64,000 bases of DNA, taken from Amycolatopsis oliviviridis (GTDB lineage: Bacteria > Actinomycetota > Actinomycetes > Mycobacteriales > Pseudonocardiaceae). Where the stretch lies: NCBI RefSeq assembly GCF_014654365.1, contig NZ_BNAY01000018.1:21842-85841 (forward strand). The letters are read 5' to 3'. The translations under genes were made by a program, and so were the position numbers. Position 1 is the first letter of the stretch; each line of letters starts with the position of its first letter. Of the stretch, positions 17,327 through 28,900 are shown one piece after another. The notes beneath the pieces are model-generated. The model was not told the DNA's origin. It made no database searches and was given only the letters and a program-made list of their open reading frames with translations.

Positions 17327-18550
17327 ATGAGTACGACCGAACAACGGCGCCACGTCGTCCTGCTGGGCGCGGGTTATCTGTCGATCTGGTCGTACCGGGC
17401 GTTGAAACGCAAGGTGGGCAAGCAGGTCGACTTCACCGTCGTCGCCCCGGCGACCGCGCACACCTTTCACGGATGGACCGGCGAGGTCCTTTCCGGCGAA
17501 CTGCCGCCGGACGCGCAACTGAGCCCGATTTCCGAAGCGATGCCCACCGCGCGGCACGTGCGGGGGCACGCCAGGAGCGTGGACCGCGCCGCCCGGACCG
17601 TGGAGGTCGAACGGGTCGACGGGACGAAACAGACCCTCCACTACGACCATCTGATCGTGGGCACCGGGCAGTACGAAGACGTGAGCCGGGTGGAGGGGAT
17701 GGAAGAGCACGCGTACCGGCTGCGGGACGCGGGCCGGACCGGGAAACTCGTCGCCCACCTCGACGAGTGCGTGGAGAGCGCCCGTTCGTCGACCGAGGAG
17801 AAGCTGCGCGCCAAGGCACTGACCGTGGTCGTGGCAGGCGGCGGTCTGGCCGGGATCGAAGCGTCGGTCGCGATCGCGCAGCGGCTGGCCCGGGCCACGG
17901 AGGGAACTTCGGAACGGGAGTACGCCGAAGTCGTTCTCGTCACCCCCACCGGTGAACTGGCTAAGGAGATGCCGCCCAAGCTGCGCGCGCATGTCCGCAA
18001 AGAGATCCAGGACAACGGAGTACGTCTCATCGCGTCGGCCCGGGTCGTCGCCGTGGGCCCCGACGGGGTGAAGCTCGACGACGGTTCCTGGCTGGCGGCG
18101 TCCACTGTGGTCGCGGCGATCGGGAACAGCCCGCGTCCGCTGCCGGGACTCGACGACCTGCCGGTCGACGACCGTGGAGCCGTGCGGGCCGACCGCATGC
18201 TGCAGATCGCGCCGGAGGTGTGGAGCGGCGGCGACGCGGCGTCGGTGCCGCTGGCGTCCGGCGAACCGTGCCCGGTCGACGCCGCCTGGGCGATCGGTCA
18301 GGGAAGCTGGGTCGGCGGGAACGTCGCGCGGGTGATCCAAGGCCGCGCACAGCGCGAGTTCACCTGGAAGAGCGTTGGGGTCACCGCCGGTTTCGGTCGG
18401 GGTCACGCCGTGCTGGAGGCTTGGGGGATGTCGTTCCGCGGCCGCCCCGCCTGGCTTTCGAGGGCGGCGTTCTTCGGTTACTACCTGCCTTCACGGCCCC
18501 AGTTGCGCCGTGTCCTCCGGATGCTCGTGGCCCGGCGCCGGGGAAAGTGA
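17327..18550 (+). CDS. NDH-2-like FAD/NAD(P)H dehydrogenase
   Basis: 407 residues with two Rossmann folds of the type II NADH dehydrogenase/pyridine nucleotide-disulfide family: FAD motif VVLLGAGYLSIWSYRAL near the N-terminus, NAD(P)H motif TVVVAGGGLAGIEASVAIAQ around 165, and the FAD-closing motif WSGGDAASVP around 303. The C-terminus (residues 350-407) carries an aromatic and basic amphipathic tail (FFGYYLPSRPQLRRVLRMLV), typical for peripheral membrane attachment. It likely transfers electrons from NAD(P)H to a quinone or similar acceptor. It is divergent from the GMC operon and could share regulation. A long palindrome follows the gene. Confidence 0.87.
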   Translation: MSTTEQRRHVVLLGAGYLSIWSYRALKRKVGKQVDFTVVAPATAHTFHGWTGEVLSGELPPDAQLSPISEAMPTARHVRGHARSVDRAARTVEVERVDGTKQTLHYDHLIVGTGQYEDVSRVEGMEEHAYRLRDAGRTGKLVAHLDECVESARSSTEEKLRAKALTVVVAGGGLAGIEASVAIAQRLARATEGTSEREYAEVVLVTPTGELAKEMPPKLRAHVRKEIQDNGVRLIASARVVAVGPDGVKLDDGSWLAASTVVAAIGNSPRPLPGLDDLPVDDRGAVRADRMLQIAPEVWSGGDAASVPLASGEPCPVDAAWAIGQGSWVGGNVARVIQGRAQREFTWKSVGVTAGFGRGHAVLEAWGMSFRGRPAWLSRAAFFGYYLPSRPQLRRVLRMLVARRRGK

Positions 18551-18611
18551 CCGGCGCGGGTTCCGCAACACGCCTCGCCGCCGATCGGCACGGCCTTTGA
18601 GGCGTCGGTCC

Positions 18612-18667
18612 AGGTGGTCGTGAGTGTTTTGGGTCGTTCTAACGACACTTTTCACTCACGACCACCT
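18612..18667. repeat. Long palindrome (TCGTGAGTG family)
   Basis: Arms AGGTGGTCGTGAGTG (18612-18626) and CACTCACGACCACCT (18653-18667) pair perfectly; an inner GTCGTT/AACGAC stem surrounds the centre CT. It lies 60 bp after the NDH-2-like stop and may serve as a terminator. It shares its arm sequence with 39911-39956 and 40415-40470. Confidence 0.75.
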
Positions 18668-18820
18668 CGACCAGGCGCGCTGCCGGGCTGTGTCGGGCAC
18701 GCCGGGTCGCGGTTCGTGAAGTGATTCCCTCCTTATCGACGGGACCCGTCCGATGATGTGGACGGAAGAGACCCGTGCGGCGAAGGTGGCTTGAAGGAGC
18801 ACTGGGCCCGAGGAGGAACA

Positions 18821-19810
18821 TTGCGATACCGAAGACTGCTCACCTTGTTCGCCGCACTGATCGCACTGCTGGCGGCCACGGCCGCTATTCCCGCGACATC
18901 GTCCGCGCAGGGTTCGGTCGACGTCGCCACCCGTGTCGCTGATTCGGTCGGCTTCGCGTCCGGGGGAATCCACCTCGAGAACGGGAAAGCCGTCGTCAAT
19001 GTCGTCGACGACGCCGCCGAGCGGAAGGTGCGCTCCGCCGGGCTCAAGGCGAAAAAGGTCAAGCGTTCCCTTTCGGCCCTGACCGAAGTGAAGAACCAGC
19101 TGGACAAGATCAGGAACGTCCCCCAGACCGCATGGGGCATCGACACGAGCGCCAACCAGGTCGTCGTCACCGTCTACGACACGGCGACGAAGACGTCCGC
19201 CGACCGGGTCACCGCGGCCGCCGCGGCGTTCGGCGACAGCGTCCGGATCGAGCGGCGCACCGGGAAGCTGTCCCTGCACATCGCGGGTGGCGAGCAGATC
19301 AGCAGCAGCGCCGGCGCCAACTGTTCGCTGGGCTTCAACGTCACGCGCGACGGCCAGCCGTTCATGCTCACCGCCGGGCACTGCACGAACGCCGGTGGAA
19401 CATGGTCCGGTGGCGACGTCACGGGCGCGCCGGTCGTCGCCAGTGACTGTCCCGGCGCGGACACCGGTCTGCTCGCGCGCCCGAACGGCACCGGGCCGGG
19501 ACAGATCGTCAACGGTCAGCGCATCACCTCCGCGGCGGTTCCCCTTGTGGGGCAGCAGATCCAGTCGCACGGCAAGACGACAGGGACACGCGCGGGCCGG
19601 ATCATCGCGGTGAATCAGTCGGTCAACACCGACGTCGGCGTCATCAACAACACGTTCATCGCGGAGATCGTGACGCTGCCCGGTGACTCCGGCGGTCCGG
19701 CGTATGCCGGGACCCGCGGTCTCGGCACTCTTTCCGGCGGTGACGACCGGGTCAGTTTCTACTACCCGCTCACCCTGGCGATGCAGGCATACCGGCTCAA
19801 ACTCGCCTGA
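18821..19810 (+). CDS. Secreted S1 (streptogrisin/alpha-lytic-like) serine protease
   Basis: 329 residues: signal peptide (RYRRLLTLFAALIALLAATA, cleavage near ATSSAQG), a propeptide of about 130 residues, then a chymotrypsin-fold protease. Catalytic residues are His187 in LTAGHC, Asp214 in GADTGLL and Ser290 in GDSGGP. I chose TTG 18821 because AGGAGG lies 5 bases before it and it begins exactly at the signal peptide; an upstream in-frame ATG at 18758 would bury the signal sequence. Secreted proteases of this family degrade extracellular protein or process other exported proteins. It lies 106 bp upstream of the first giant gene, separated by a terminator-like hairpin. Confidence 0.92.
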   Translation: MRYRRLLTLFAALIALLAATAAIPATSSAQGSVDVATRVADSVGFASGGIHLENGKAVVNVVDDAAERKVRSAGLKAKKVKRSLSALTEVKNQLDKIRNVPQTAWGIDTSANQVVVTVYDTATKTSADRVTAAAAAFGDSVRIERRTGKLSLHIAGGEQISSSAGANCSLGFNVTRDGQPFMLTAGHCTNAGGTWSGGDVTGAPVVASDCPGADTGLLARPNGTGPGQIVNGQRITSAAVPLVGQQIQSHGKTTGTRAGRIIAVNQSVNTDVGVINNTFIAEIVTLPGDSGGPAYAGTRGLGTLSGGDDRVSFYYPLTLAMQAYRLKLA

Positions 19811-19833
19811 CGACCCACGGCACCGTCCCGACC

Positions 19834-19861
19834 GATCCGGGCCGTACCAACGGCCCGGATC
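19834..19861. terminator. Strong hairpin after the S1 protease
   Basis: Perfect 12-bp stem, GATCCGGGCCGT at 19834-19845 with ACGGCCCGGATC at 19850-19861 and an ACCA loop, 23 bases after the protease stop. No T-run follows. It probably ends the protease transcript before the giant gene. Confidence 0.7.
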
Positions 19862-19916
19862 GCTCATGAGCGGACAACGTTCTGGCACACAACGATTTCG
19901 AGGGGAGGTGAGAGAA

Positions 19917-22900
19917 GTGTCGGGTGGTTCGGTCAAGTTGCCTGCCGAGTTGCAGACCTTCTTTTTGGTGACGTTGGGGATGCCGTGGCCGGAGGGTGAC
20001 GACGCGGCGCTGTCCGAGCTGGCGCGGGCGTGGCGTGAGTTCGAGGCCGCCGCCGAGGAGTACCGCGAGGCGGTTCGGGCCGGTGGTGTGGGGGTTCCGG
20101 CCGCGCTGGTGGGGGAGACGGGGGAGTTCTTCACGTCCTATCTGGGCGGTGACGTGGTGTCCGGGGTCGAGGCGTTGGGGGAGTCGGCGTCGGGTCTGGC
20201 GGGGATGGCGAAAACGGCCGCGGCGGACGTGGTGAAGGCCAAGGTCATGATGATCGCGATGGCGGCGATGGCGCTGGCGACGATCATTCATTTGCTGGCG
20301 ACGTTGATCGGTGCGGCGTTCGTGGGGTTGGCGCAGTTGACGGCCCGGCAGGCGTTGATGGCGATTTGGCGTGGTCTGGTGGCGAAGATGCACGCCCTGG
20401 TCACGATGAAGCTCAACCAGGAACTCGGGATCCGCCTGGTGAAGGCGATCGGCGCCGGAGTGGTGGCCGCGACACCGCATACGGTGAAGTTCGCGCTGGC
20501 GGGCGCGGGGATCATGGGTGGTCTGGATCTGTCGATCCAGACCGGGCAGATCGCGGCGGGCAAACGTGACGAGCTGGACGGCAAGTCGTTGCTGGGCTCG
20601 TTCGGTGGCGGGGCACTGGGTGGCGCGTTCGCGGGGATCTTCCACGCGGGTGCGGTGTGGGCGAGGAGTGCCGCGGCGGGGTGGGGGGACAACGAAGCGG
20701 CGAGGTTGCTGGCGGAGCGGATGAAGGCTGAGGGGGTGACGCTGGAGACGTTGAAGGAGGCGGGGGAGCGCCTGGCGGTTGCGCCGCGGGCGATCCCCGG
20801 CTCGGTGGAGGCGCTGGGACATCTGTCGTACGGGATCGGGCAGGTCGGCGTGGTGTTCATCACCGCGCCGGTGATCAACCTGGCGACCGGGTCGCCACAC
20901 GCGAGTCCGTGGCTGGGGATGCTGGGGGCGTTGTCGGGGTTCGGGGGTGGCCGCGGCGGTGGTGGCGCTGGTGGCCGCCTCGACGCGCTGCTGGTCGATC
21001 TGGGGCATTTGCCGAAGGCGGTGGAGTTCACGATCCCGGCCGCCGACGTCAAGACGGACATCAAGACGGACGTCAAGACCGGCAGCGAGGCGAAGGTCCC
21101 CGTCGCCGACATCAAGACCGACTTCACGGCCGACGTCAAAGCCGGTGGCAAGGCCGACGGCGGCGTCACCACCGGGGAACGGCTCTTCCTCGAACCGCCA
21201 CCGTCCTATGCGGACACGATCGCGGCCGATGCGGCACAGCGTCTCGTGGCCTCGACTACGCCGGGGCAGGCGATCGGCACTCTCTTCACCCCCGCGGTCC
21301 ACGAGAACCCCGCAGGCGCGGTGGTTTCGGCGGCTGACACGAGTTCGACGGTCCACATCGGACAGAAGGACGAGCCGGCGGGCGTCACGAGCCCGGCTTT
21401 CGCCGCAGAGGGGACAACGGCGCACTTCCTCACGACGGCGGCACAACCGCAGCCGGGGGCGGTGAACGGTGGCCACGCCACCCCCACTACCGCGACGGCC
21501 GGCCCTGCAACCGCCGCGAGCACCACCACCACCGCCACGGCCGGCGCCACGACCACCACGTCCAGCACGAATACCGCCACGACCGCGACGACCAGCACCG
21601 CCACCAACGGGCCTTCCACGGCCACACCCGCCGCGCAGACGACCTCCGGTGCCGAAGCAGGCAGGGCCGCGCCGGAGCGGAATCCCGGTGCCGTGTCCGA
21701 AACAGCGGCCGCGCGAGACACCGACGTGGCCACTTCCGCACAGGTACCCGAGGCGAAGGCCGTCGACACGGCGTCGACCGGCCCGCAGCGCGTCGAGAGT
21801 GCTCCCGCGACCACCACCACAGAGCCCGCGCCGGCTCCCGAAGCACCTGCGGTTTCCGAACCCGCACCGATCGCGGCGGAAAGCCCGCAGAACCGGCCGC
21901 AGCCGGCGGTCACCCGTCCGGCGGCCGCCGAAACAACGACGAGCGACCGCGCGACTCTCCCGGAGAAATCCGCTCCCGAACGCACGACCGGCGACCTGCC
22001 TGCCAGGCCAGGGAAGACAGAACTCACGGAGCCCAAGGTCGAGACCGCAGGGGCACAGAGCGGACGATCGGGCGCGGCGACCCCTGCCCGGGTCGAAGGC
22101 AAGCCGGTCACGGAGGCGGCCGCGCACACCGCTCAGTCGTCCGACACGTCCAGCCGCCCGGCGCCCGCGCGGCTGGAACCGGACAGGAAGATCGCCGAAC
22201 CGATCGCACGGGCGGCGGAGGTCCGGACCTCGGTCACGGCCGACGCGCCGGGACGTCCGGCCACCGGCGTCGGACGCGACGAAAACCGTGGACAGACCCG
22301 CGACGAGGCCGATTCCGACGAGGCGTTGCTGATCCCGGTCGCCTATGTCGACGAGACCCCGCACACCGCGGTCCACGGCGAGGAGCCCCCGGCGCGGATG
22401 GGCCGCGCGGAGTGGGCGGAGTGGGAAAAACTGCGAGGGACACTGACGGCGACGCCCTACAAGGCGGAGCGCTTCGAGCCCTACGCCAAAGGTGAGAGCG
22501 ACGACGGCAAGCTGGGCGGCCGGATCACGCAGATCCGGTTCACCGTCCGGCGGGGCCAGGTGGCCAACGGGACCTGGATCCGGGAGATCGCGGTCCCGCT
22601 GGCCCTGGTTTCCGACGACGTCGATCAGAAGACCCGGGAAACCCTCATCGAGTCGCTGCAAAAGGAACTCGCCACGCTCGAAGCCGCCACCGATCCGCAC
22701 CTCTTGCGTCTCGGCAACGGCGACCGGGCCCACTTGCGTCTGGAAGCCGTTGCCGCGGACGGGTTCGCCGAGGGCTGGGACCGGTACTCCGGGGAGAGCC
22801 TTCCGGTCACCGTCAAGAACGGGGAAGGCGAGACCAACCAGGTCCAGTGGTTCCTCGGTTCCGGTACGGGCGCCATGCTGCACGAGATCATCCACGCCGC

Positions 22901-25900
22901 GGGCGGTAAGGACGGTTATCGCGATGCGACCGCCGGCGCCCGACGCGAGCAGGTGCGGGGCATCATGGGGCCATCCCCCGAGACGGAGCGGTTCATCGCG
23001 CGCGAGACCATGGCCGTTCTCGACGGACTGTCCCTCGCCGCCGGAGACCACGGCGGCGGGCTCCGCAACCCGGACCCGGCGCGGGCCGGCTCGACCTCCG
23101 TCGTCTCCAGCGAGCCGTACAACTCGATGCACCGGCCCGCCGAAGCCCCGAAACCCAAGAAGGACCCCGACCCACCGCCGCCGCTGTCGACCCACCGCCG
23201 CGGCTCGTCCGGGTCGCGGCCGCGTTCCCAGGGATCCGACAGCGGCACGCGAGGATTGTGGCGGAGGTCGAACCCGTCGCTCGGCACCCTCCCGCTCTCG
23301 CCTTCGATGCCCACGCTCATCGAAAGCGACGCCGAGGCGCGGGCGGGGTACGCCCGGCTCGTCCGTCCTTCCTTGGTCGCGGTACCGGATTTCGAACCCA
23401 TCCGGGCGGCCGTTCTGGCCAAGGTGCCCAAGTACGAAGAGTGGGTGCGGGAAAACCTTTCAGACGCCAAGCTCGCGGATTTCGGCGCGACTCTCGACGG
23501 CCTGAAGCAGGACATCAGCCCTCGGCTGAACGTCACCGTCGAGGTGCACGCCATCGACACGGCGCGGAATCCCATCGACCGGACGACGGAATCGGTGACG
23601 TCGAGCGAGCATCTGGCGAAAACGATCCAGGCCGCCGACCAGATCGAGCGGACACCGGTGAATCCGACGAGCTTCAGCGCTCCCGCCGGGCCGGTGACCG
23701 TCTCCGGCGGGATCCGGGGGATCGGCTCGGCTTCCCAGAGCGGCGTCGTGGCGAAGCGGACGTCGAGCAGCGCGTTCGACGTGACCGAACAACGGCAAGG
23801 CACTCGCTCGCGGCATGACGTGACGTATCGGGTCAAGGTCTTCGAAAAGGCGCACTCACGGGGGACCCGGGAGCGCGACCCGGGCGACGAAGTGGTCCTC
23901 GACCTCGAACTCGACTGGCCCAAGAACGCACCCGTGGAACCGCTGACCCCGGCCGATCCGGCCGGTGGCAGACCCTCCGGGCAGCGGGCGATCGACTTCG
24001 CCGAAGTGCACAAACGCATCAAGCACGTCGAACTCAAGGGGACGAAGAAGGTCTTCGACGCCATCGTCGAACAGCTCGACCTCAAAGAACGGCGTGACGG
24101 CGAGGTCGTCGCCCTCAAGACCTGGCTGGACAATCTCGGTGGCGACCACGGCAAGGAACTCGTCACCGGCGGTCTCGCGAAACGGACGTTCGAGTTCAGG
24201 CACCGTGAACGGCTGGAAATCCTGGTCCGCAGGCACAAACCGGAAGCAGGGTCGCGGCCGCATTCCTCCCACGCGGGCGGCAGCCAGAGTTCGATCGGTC
24301 ATCGCCGGTCGAGCAGCGCGCTCGACACGGACGAGCGGAGCGGCACGCGGGAATGGGGCGGATCGCTCGGGAGCGGATTCGGTGAATCGCTCTCGGACCT
24401 GGTCGGCGCCAAGGTTTCGGTGAACGCCTCCTACGCGCGGTCCGCCTCCGATTCGGAGCGTCACGCCACCAGCCTCGAACACGAATCGATCGAACAGCTC
24501 CACGGCGCGTTCGAAAAACACGATGAGGACTTCCCGTTCGCCGTGACGATCATGCCGGAATCCGGCGATCGCCCGGTCAGCCGTGGTTCGGGCTCCAGCG
24601 CGGGCCGGCGGCCGTCGACCCGTGATGGCCGGGTGTACGAACTGGTGGTGCCCGGGTCCGTGCACGTCTATCTCGCCGAGGCGGGGCAGATGGACTCGGA
24701 ATCCTCCATGGCCTTCGGCTCGGGCAGTGACGGCCAGGCGTCCTCCAAAGCGGGGATGACCGTGAAAGAGGTGCCAGACAGGGCCGCATCGCACTGGAAG
24801 ATCGCCGAAAGCGATCGGAAGACCATCGCGGGCATCGTGGCGGCCGTGCTGCGGGGCGAGGAGGAGATCACCGACCACCAGAGCCAGGCGGTGCAGGACG
24901 ACCTGGCCGCGCTGCTGGGCGAACCCGGGCGAGTGCGGGAACTGGTCGCCGGAACGCGCATGCCGCTACCCGGGGAGCGGAGTCTCTTCATCGACGCCCA
25001 GGTGGCGCGAGGGCGTGGACACTACGTCAAGCAGGCCACGTGGAAAGAGCTCGCGAGCAAGGTGGCCGTCGGTGAGACCTCACAGGTCGGCAGTTCCCGC
25101 TTGCGGGAGGGCATGCTGTCGATCGAGGTCGAGGCGGACGCCGGGCCGGTGACGATCCTCGGGTCCGTGTCGGCTTCGCGGGAACACGAGCGGGCCTGGA
25201 ACGTCGGCCAGTCAATCCGGAAGGAACAGGGCTGGCCCGGCGGCGCGGACGCCGTCCACCTCTTCAACTACCCGATGACCCTCAACTTCCGGGTGGGCAC
25301 CGATTGGGCGAACATCGACAAGGAGCTCGAGTTCGAGGATCCGGAGGCCGGGGTACCGATTCCCGGACTCCAGGCACGGCTCCAGGTGGCGGCGCCGGCC
25401 CGGCGGGGGGTCAGGGTCGGGGTGGGGATCGAGCATCTCGACGAAACCACTTGGGGCGATCAAGCCGGGTTGAACACTTCGGCGCTGAGGCCGGGAGGAC
25501 GGCCGGTCCGCTCCGAGCTCGACTCGCTGCAAGCCCTCCTGGACTTCCCGGCGACCATCATCGAAGGGTTCTCGGGGTTGCTGCCCGAACCGGACCGGAC
25601 CCGCGATCGGGTCGCCGGCGCGGTCAAGCACCTCGCGGCCGGGGAAAAGCCCACACCGCTCGGGATTCACCACGAGGGTGAGTCCGCGCGCGACGCCTCG
25701 CAGCAGAAGATCGAAACCTGGGCCGGCCACGCCGCACGTCAGGCCAGGCTGCCGCTGACCGCCAAATCCGACGTGCTTCCGTTGGACAGCTTCAACGAAG
25801 GTGGCTTCTTCGCGACCGGTAGCCGCGACCTGCACGGCACCGCGGAACTGAAGACGGATCTCCTGGAGCCGCAGATTCTCCGCCGGGACGACGCGCACGT

Positions 25901-28900
25901 TTTCGCCGACACGACACGGACGACGACGGAGCTGTCCCCCGAGGAGCGCAGGAAACTCGGTGCCGGAGCCTCCGCCAAGGCCACGGTGCCCACCGGTGGC
26001 CTGGCGACCGTCGGTGCCGAAGCCAAGGCAGGACTGGCCCGCGAGCGGAGCGACGACGGCTCCGAAACGGTGGTGGACGAGACCCACCGCGAGACGACCG
26101 AGCGTGGCTACCTGGTCGCTTGGGATCACCGGCACCGCTTGGCGCTGTCGGTGCTCGAAGGGCGCACCGGGATGCTCGGCGGACGGCATACCGGAGAAGC
26201 GAAGAGCCGGTCTCTGGAGAAGTACGTCCCGATGGCGGAACTCCGCTGGGTTCCCGCGTCGGCGCTCGCCGAGATCGGCGAACTCCCGCCCGCTGAACTC
26301 AAGAAGCTGCACCCGGACGACCAGAAGGCTCTCTCCGCCGGGACTCAGGCCCGGTCCTCGTCCGGTAACGGCCCCGAAGACATCCTTGGTGATCTCGACC
26401 CGGCGGACTCGTCGGTGGTGCCTCGGCTGATCGCGAACCTGACGACGGAATTGCGCGCCTGGGAAGCCAAGATCACCGAGCCGAAGGTCCAGCGCGAATT
26501 CAGGGAACTGCACGACGAAATGCTGGGAAGTCTCGGGACGCACCTCGCGCTCGGCGGCTTCGGCGACACCGTGCGCGCCATGCTCCGTGGTGGCGCCGTG
26601 CGGTTCGGGAGGCGGTTCCTCGACTCGGGAAAGCTCGAACAAGTATTGGTACTGAAGGCCAGGTTGCCGCATGGCCAGGAGAATCCGGCCGGCTTCGACT
26701 ACCGCGTCGAGTCGTCCAGTACGACGACGACGCGGCACCGTGACGGCGTCGCCTGGGAGAAGTCCTACGGCGTTACCGCGGAGGGCACGCCGAAGCTGCC
26801 GATTCCGGAGTTCACCGGGTCGTCGAAACTCGGACTGGACCAAGCGATCGCCCCGCACGCCGGGGTGCAGGGAGCGCGGACGACCTTCCGCGGACCTGAG
26901 TGGGCCGCCGCCACGACCGTCAAATTCGCCTGGAACGGCAAAGCGACGCAGCGGACCCACGATCTCGAGGTCTGGGTGGAGGTCCATCCCTGGGCTAGGT
27001 CCGGGGTCTATGCCCGCCACGTGCCGGGTATCCGCCATCAGCATGTGCGGGAAATCGAAAAGCTGAGTCCGTCGACCTTGGACGCCGTGGTGCGCTCCAC
27101 GCTGCCCGCTTTCCTGACCGACAGCGGCTCTCCCTCGCCGACCATGACCGGCTCTCTGCGCGAGCATTGGGCCGACGATGGGCGCGGTGCCTCCTGGCCG
27201 GACGACGCGGCGCTCTGGGGGTTCCCCGTCGAGGCGCCGAAACTCTACGCGGAGATCCACAAGACCGTCGAAAGCATGAACGCGGAGCGCACGTTCGCCG
27301 TCCTGGTCGCCACGCAGGCGCCCTTGCTGGGACGACGCCTGCCGTCCTTGCTGTCCGAGGACGGCTACCTCGTCGACGTGGGCAGCCGTACGACCATCGA
27401 CTCCGTCAGGATCAAGCTGGATCTGGGGGACCGGTACCTCGTCCGGGAGATCGAGGGCGCGTCGCTGACCGTCGGCCGCGACGCCGCGACGAAGGCCACC
27501 GTCGAGCGCTCGCACGAGGGCACGGTCTCGGGCGGGCTGCTCGGTGGGCCGGTCTCGGGGCTGGTCGGGGAACTCGGCAAGGAACGGCAGTTCGGAGCTC
27601 CCGCCGAAGAGGTCCCGATCGAACTCGGCGGGACCCCGGAAGGCCGGGGCGATGGTGTCTTCTGGGTCAGCGCGGTCCCGGATTTCACGATGATCTTCAA
27701 GCAGGCCAACGGGAAGGAGGGCAAACCCCTCCGGATCGGCCCGGATGGCCGGATCGATCTGCTCGTCGACCGCGCGGGGCTGGCCGCGCTCGGTCTGGAG
27801 CCGCCCGCCGGGACCCGCGGCGGGCTCGCGCCGGGCATCCCGTCGATCGCGATCAGGGTGCCCACCGCCATCAGCCGGACGTCCACATTCGCCAGTGACC
27901 GGACGATCAAAGCCGCGAGTGCCAGGAATCCCGCCGGCGAGGCGCGAAGCGACGCCACCTCCGTGCATCGCGCCGTGAGCCGGGAGAAAGATCTCAAGAT
28001 CCTGCGCAAGGAATTCGCCGCCTTGGGCGGAACGACCGACCGGCCCGCCGTCCGGGTGGAGGTCGACGAGCGCTTCCAGCGCCTCGAGACCGCGCTCGAC
28101 AACGTCCCCGCGCCGATCGCCCGCCAAGTCCTCGACATGGTCCGCGGGGCGATGTTCACCACCGGGAACATCCCGGTCCGTGAGGTCGACATCGACGGCG
28201 TCACACACCGGCAGACGATCCGGCCGGTGTTCCCCGAGACCTTCGGACGCCTGCTGGACACCCTTGCCCATCAGTTGGAACAGGAGAACAACCCTTTCCG
28301 CGAGGGAGGCCTTTTCGCCGGTCTGGGCCCGCAAAAGGACGAGGCGCTCCTGACCCGGCTGGCCCACCTTGCCACGGTGAACTTGCCCCGGGTGGGGCGC
28401 GACTACCTGCTACAGCACCCGGCTTTCCACACTCTGCTCTCCAATCCGGACGCGGTGAAGGAAGCGCTGTACGCGGCAGGTGAACTCGAACCGGATCGCC
28501 GGGCCCCGGCCGGAGCCGCGGTGAACTCCGCCCTGCGGGCGAGAGTGCCCCTGCTCACCGGGCTGATCGTGCTCGGCGTCGCAGGGGTCACCAGGTTCCT
28601 CAACGACGGCGACCGCTACGCCGGGCTGGAGGTCCAGCCCGCGCGGGAGGAACAGCTCGTCAAGGCGGCGAGGGCGATCAGGGAGACCCTGCGCAAGGCG
28701 CTCGATACGACTGCCGACCTGGCCGACCGGGAGCGGCAGGACCCGAAGGCCTGGCACGGCCTCAGCGAACAGTGGGCGAACGCGATGCAGCAGTTCGCCG
28801 TCGTGGCCGGTGTCGGCCTGGAGACGCACGCCGCGCGCGCGGACGCCTACGCCCGTTACGTCGCGGAGGGAGTGCTGCCCGCGTCGGATGTTCCGTCGAG

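Noticed and set aside
19917..21000. Stand-alone WXG100 (EsxA/B-like) secretion substrate
   Set aside because: The WXG100-like region is the leader of a single giant frame; no separate 100-residue gene pair is present.
19797..23195. 1132-codon minus-strand frame opposite the start of giant gene 1
   Set aside because: Arg/Gly/His-rich shadow; the plus strand carries the recognisable domain, ribosome-binding site and homology to the second giant.
25212..28367. 1051-codon minus-strand frame opposite giant gene 1
   Set aside because: Same reason: antisense shadow of a continuous plus-strand gene with normal codon bias.
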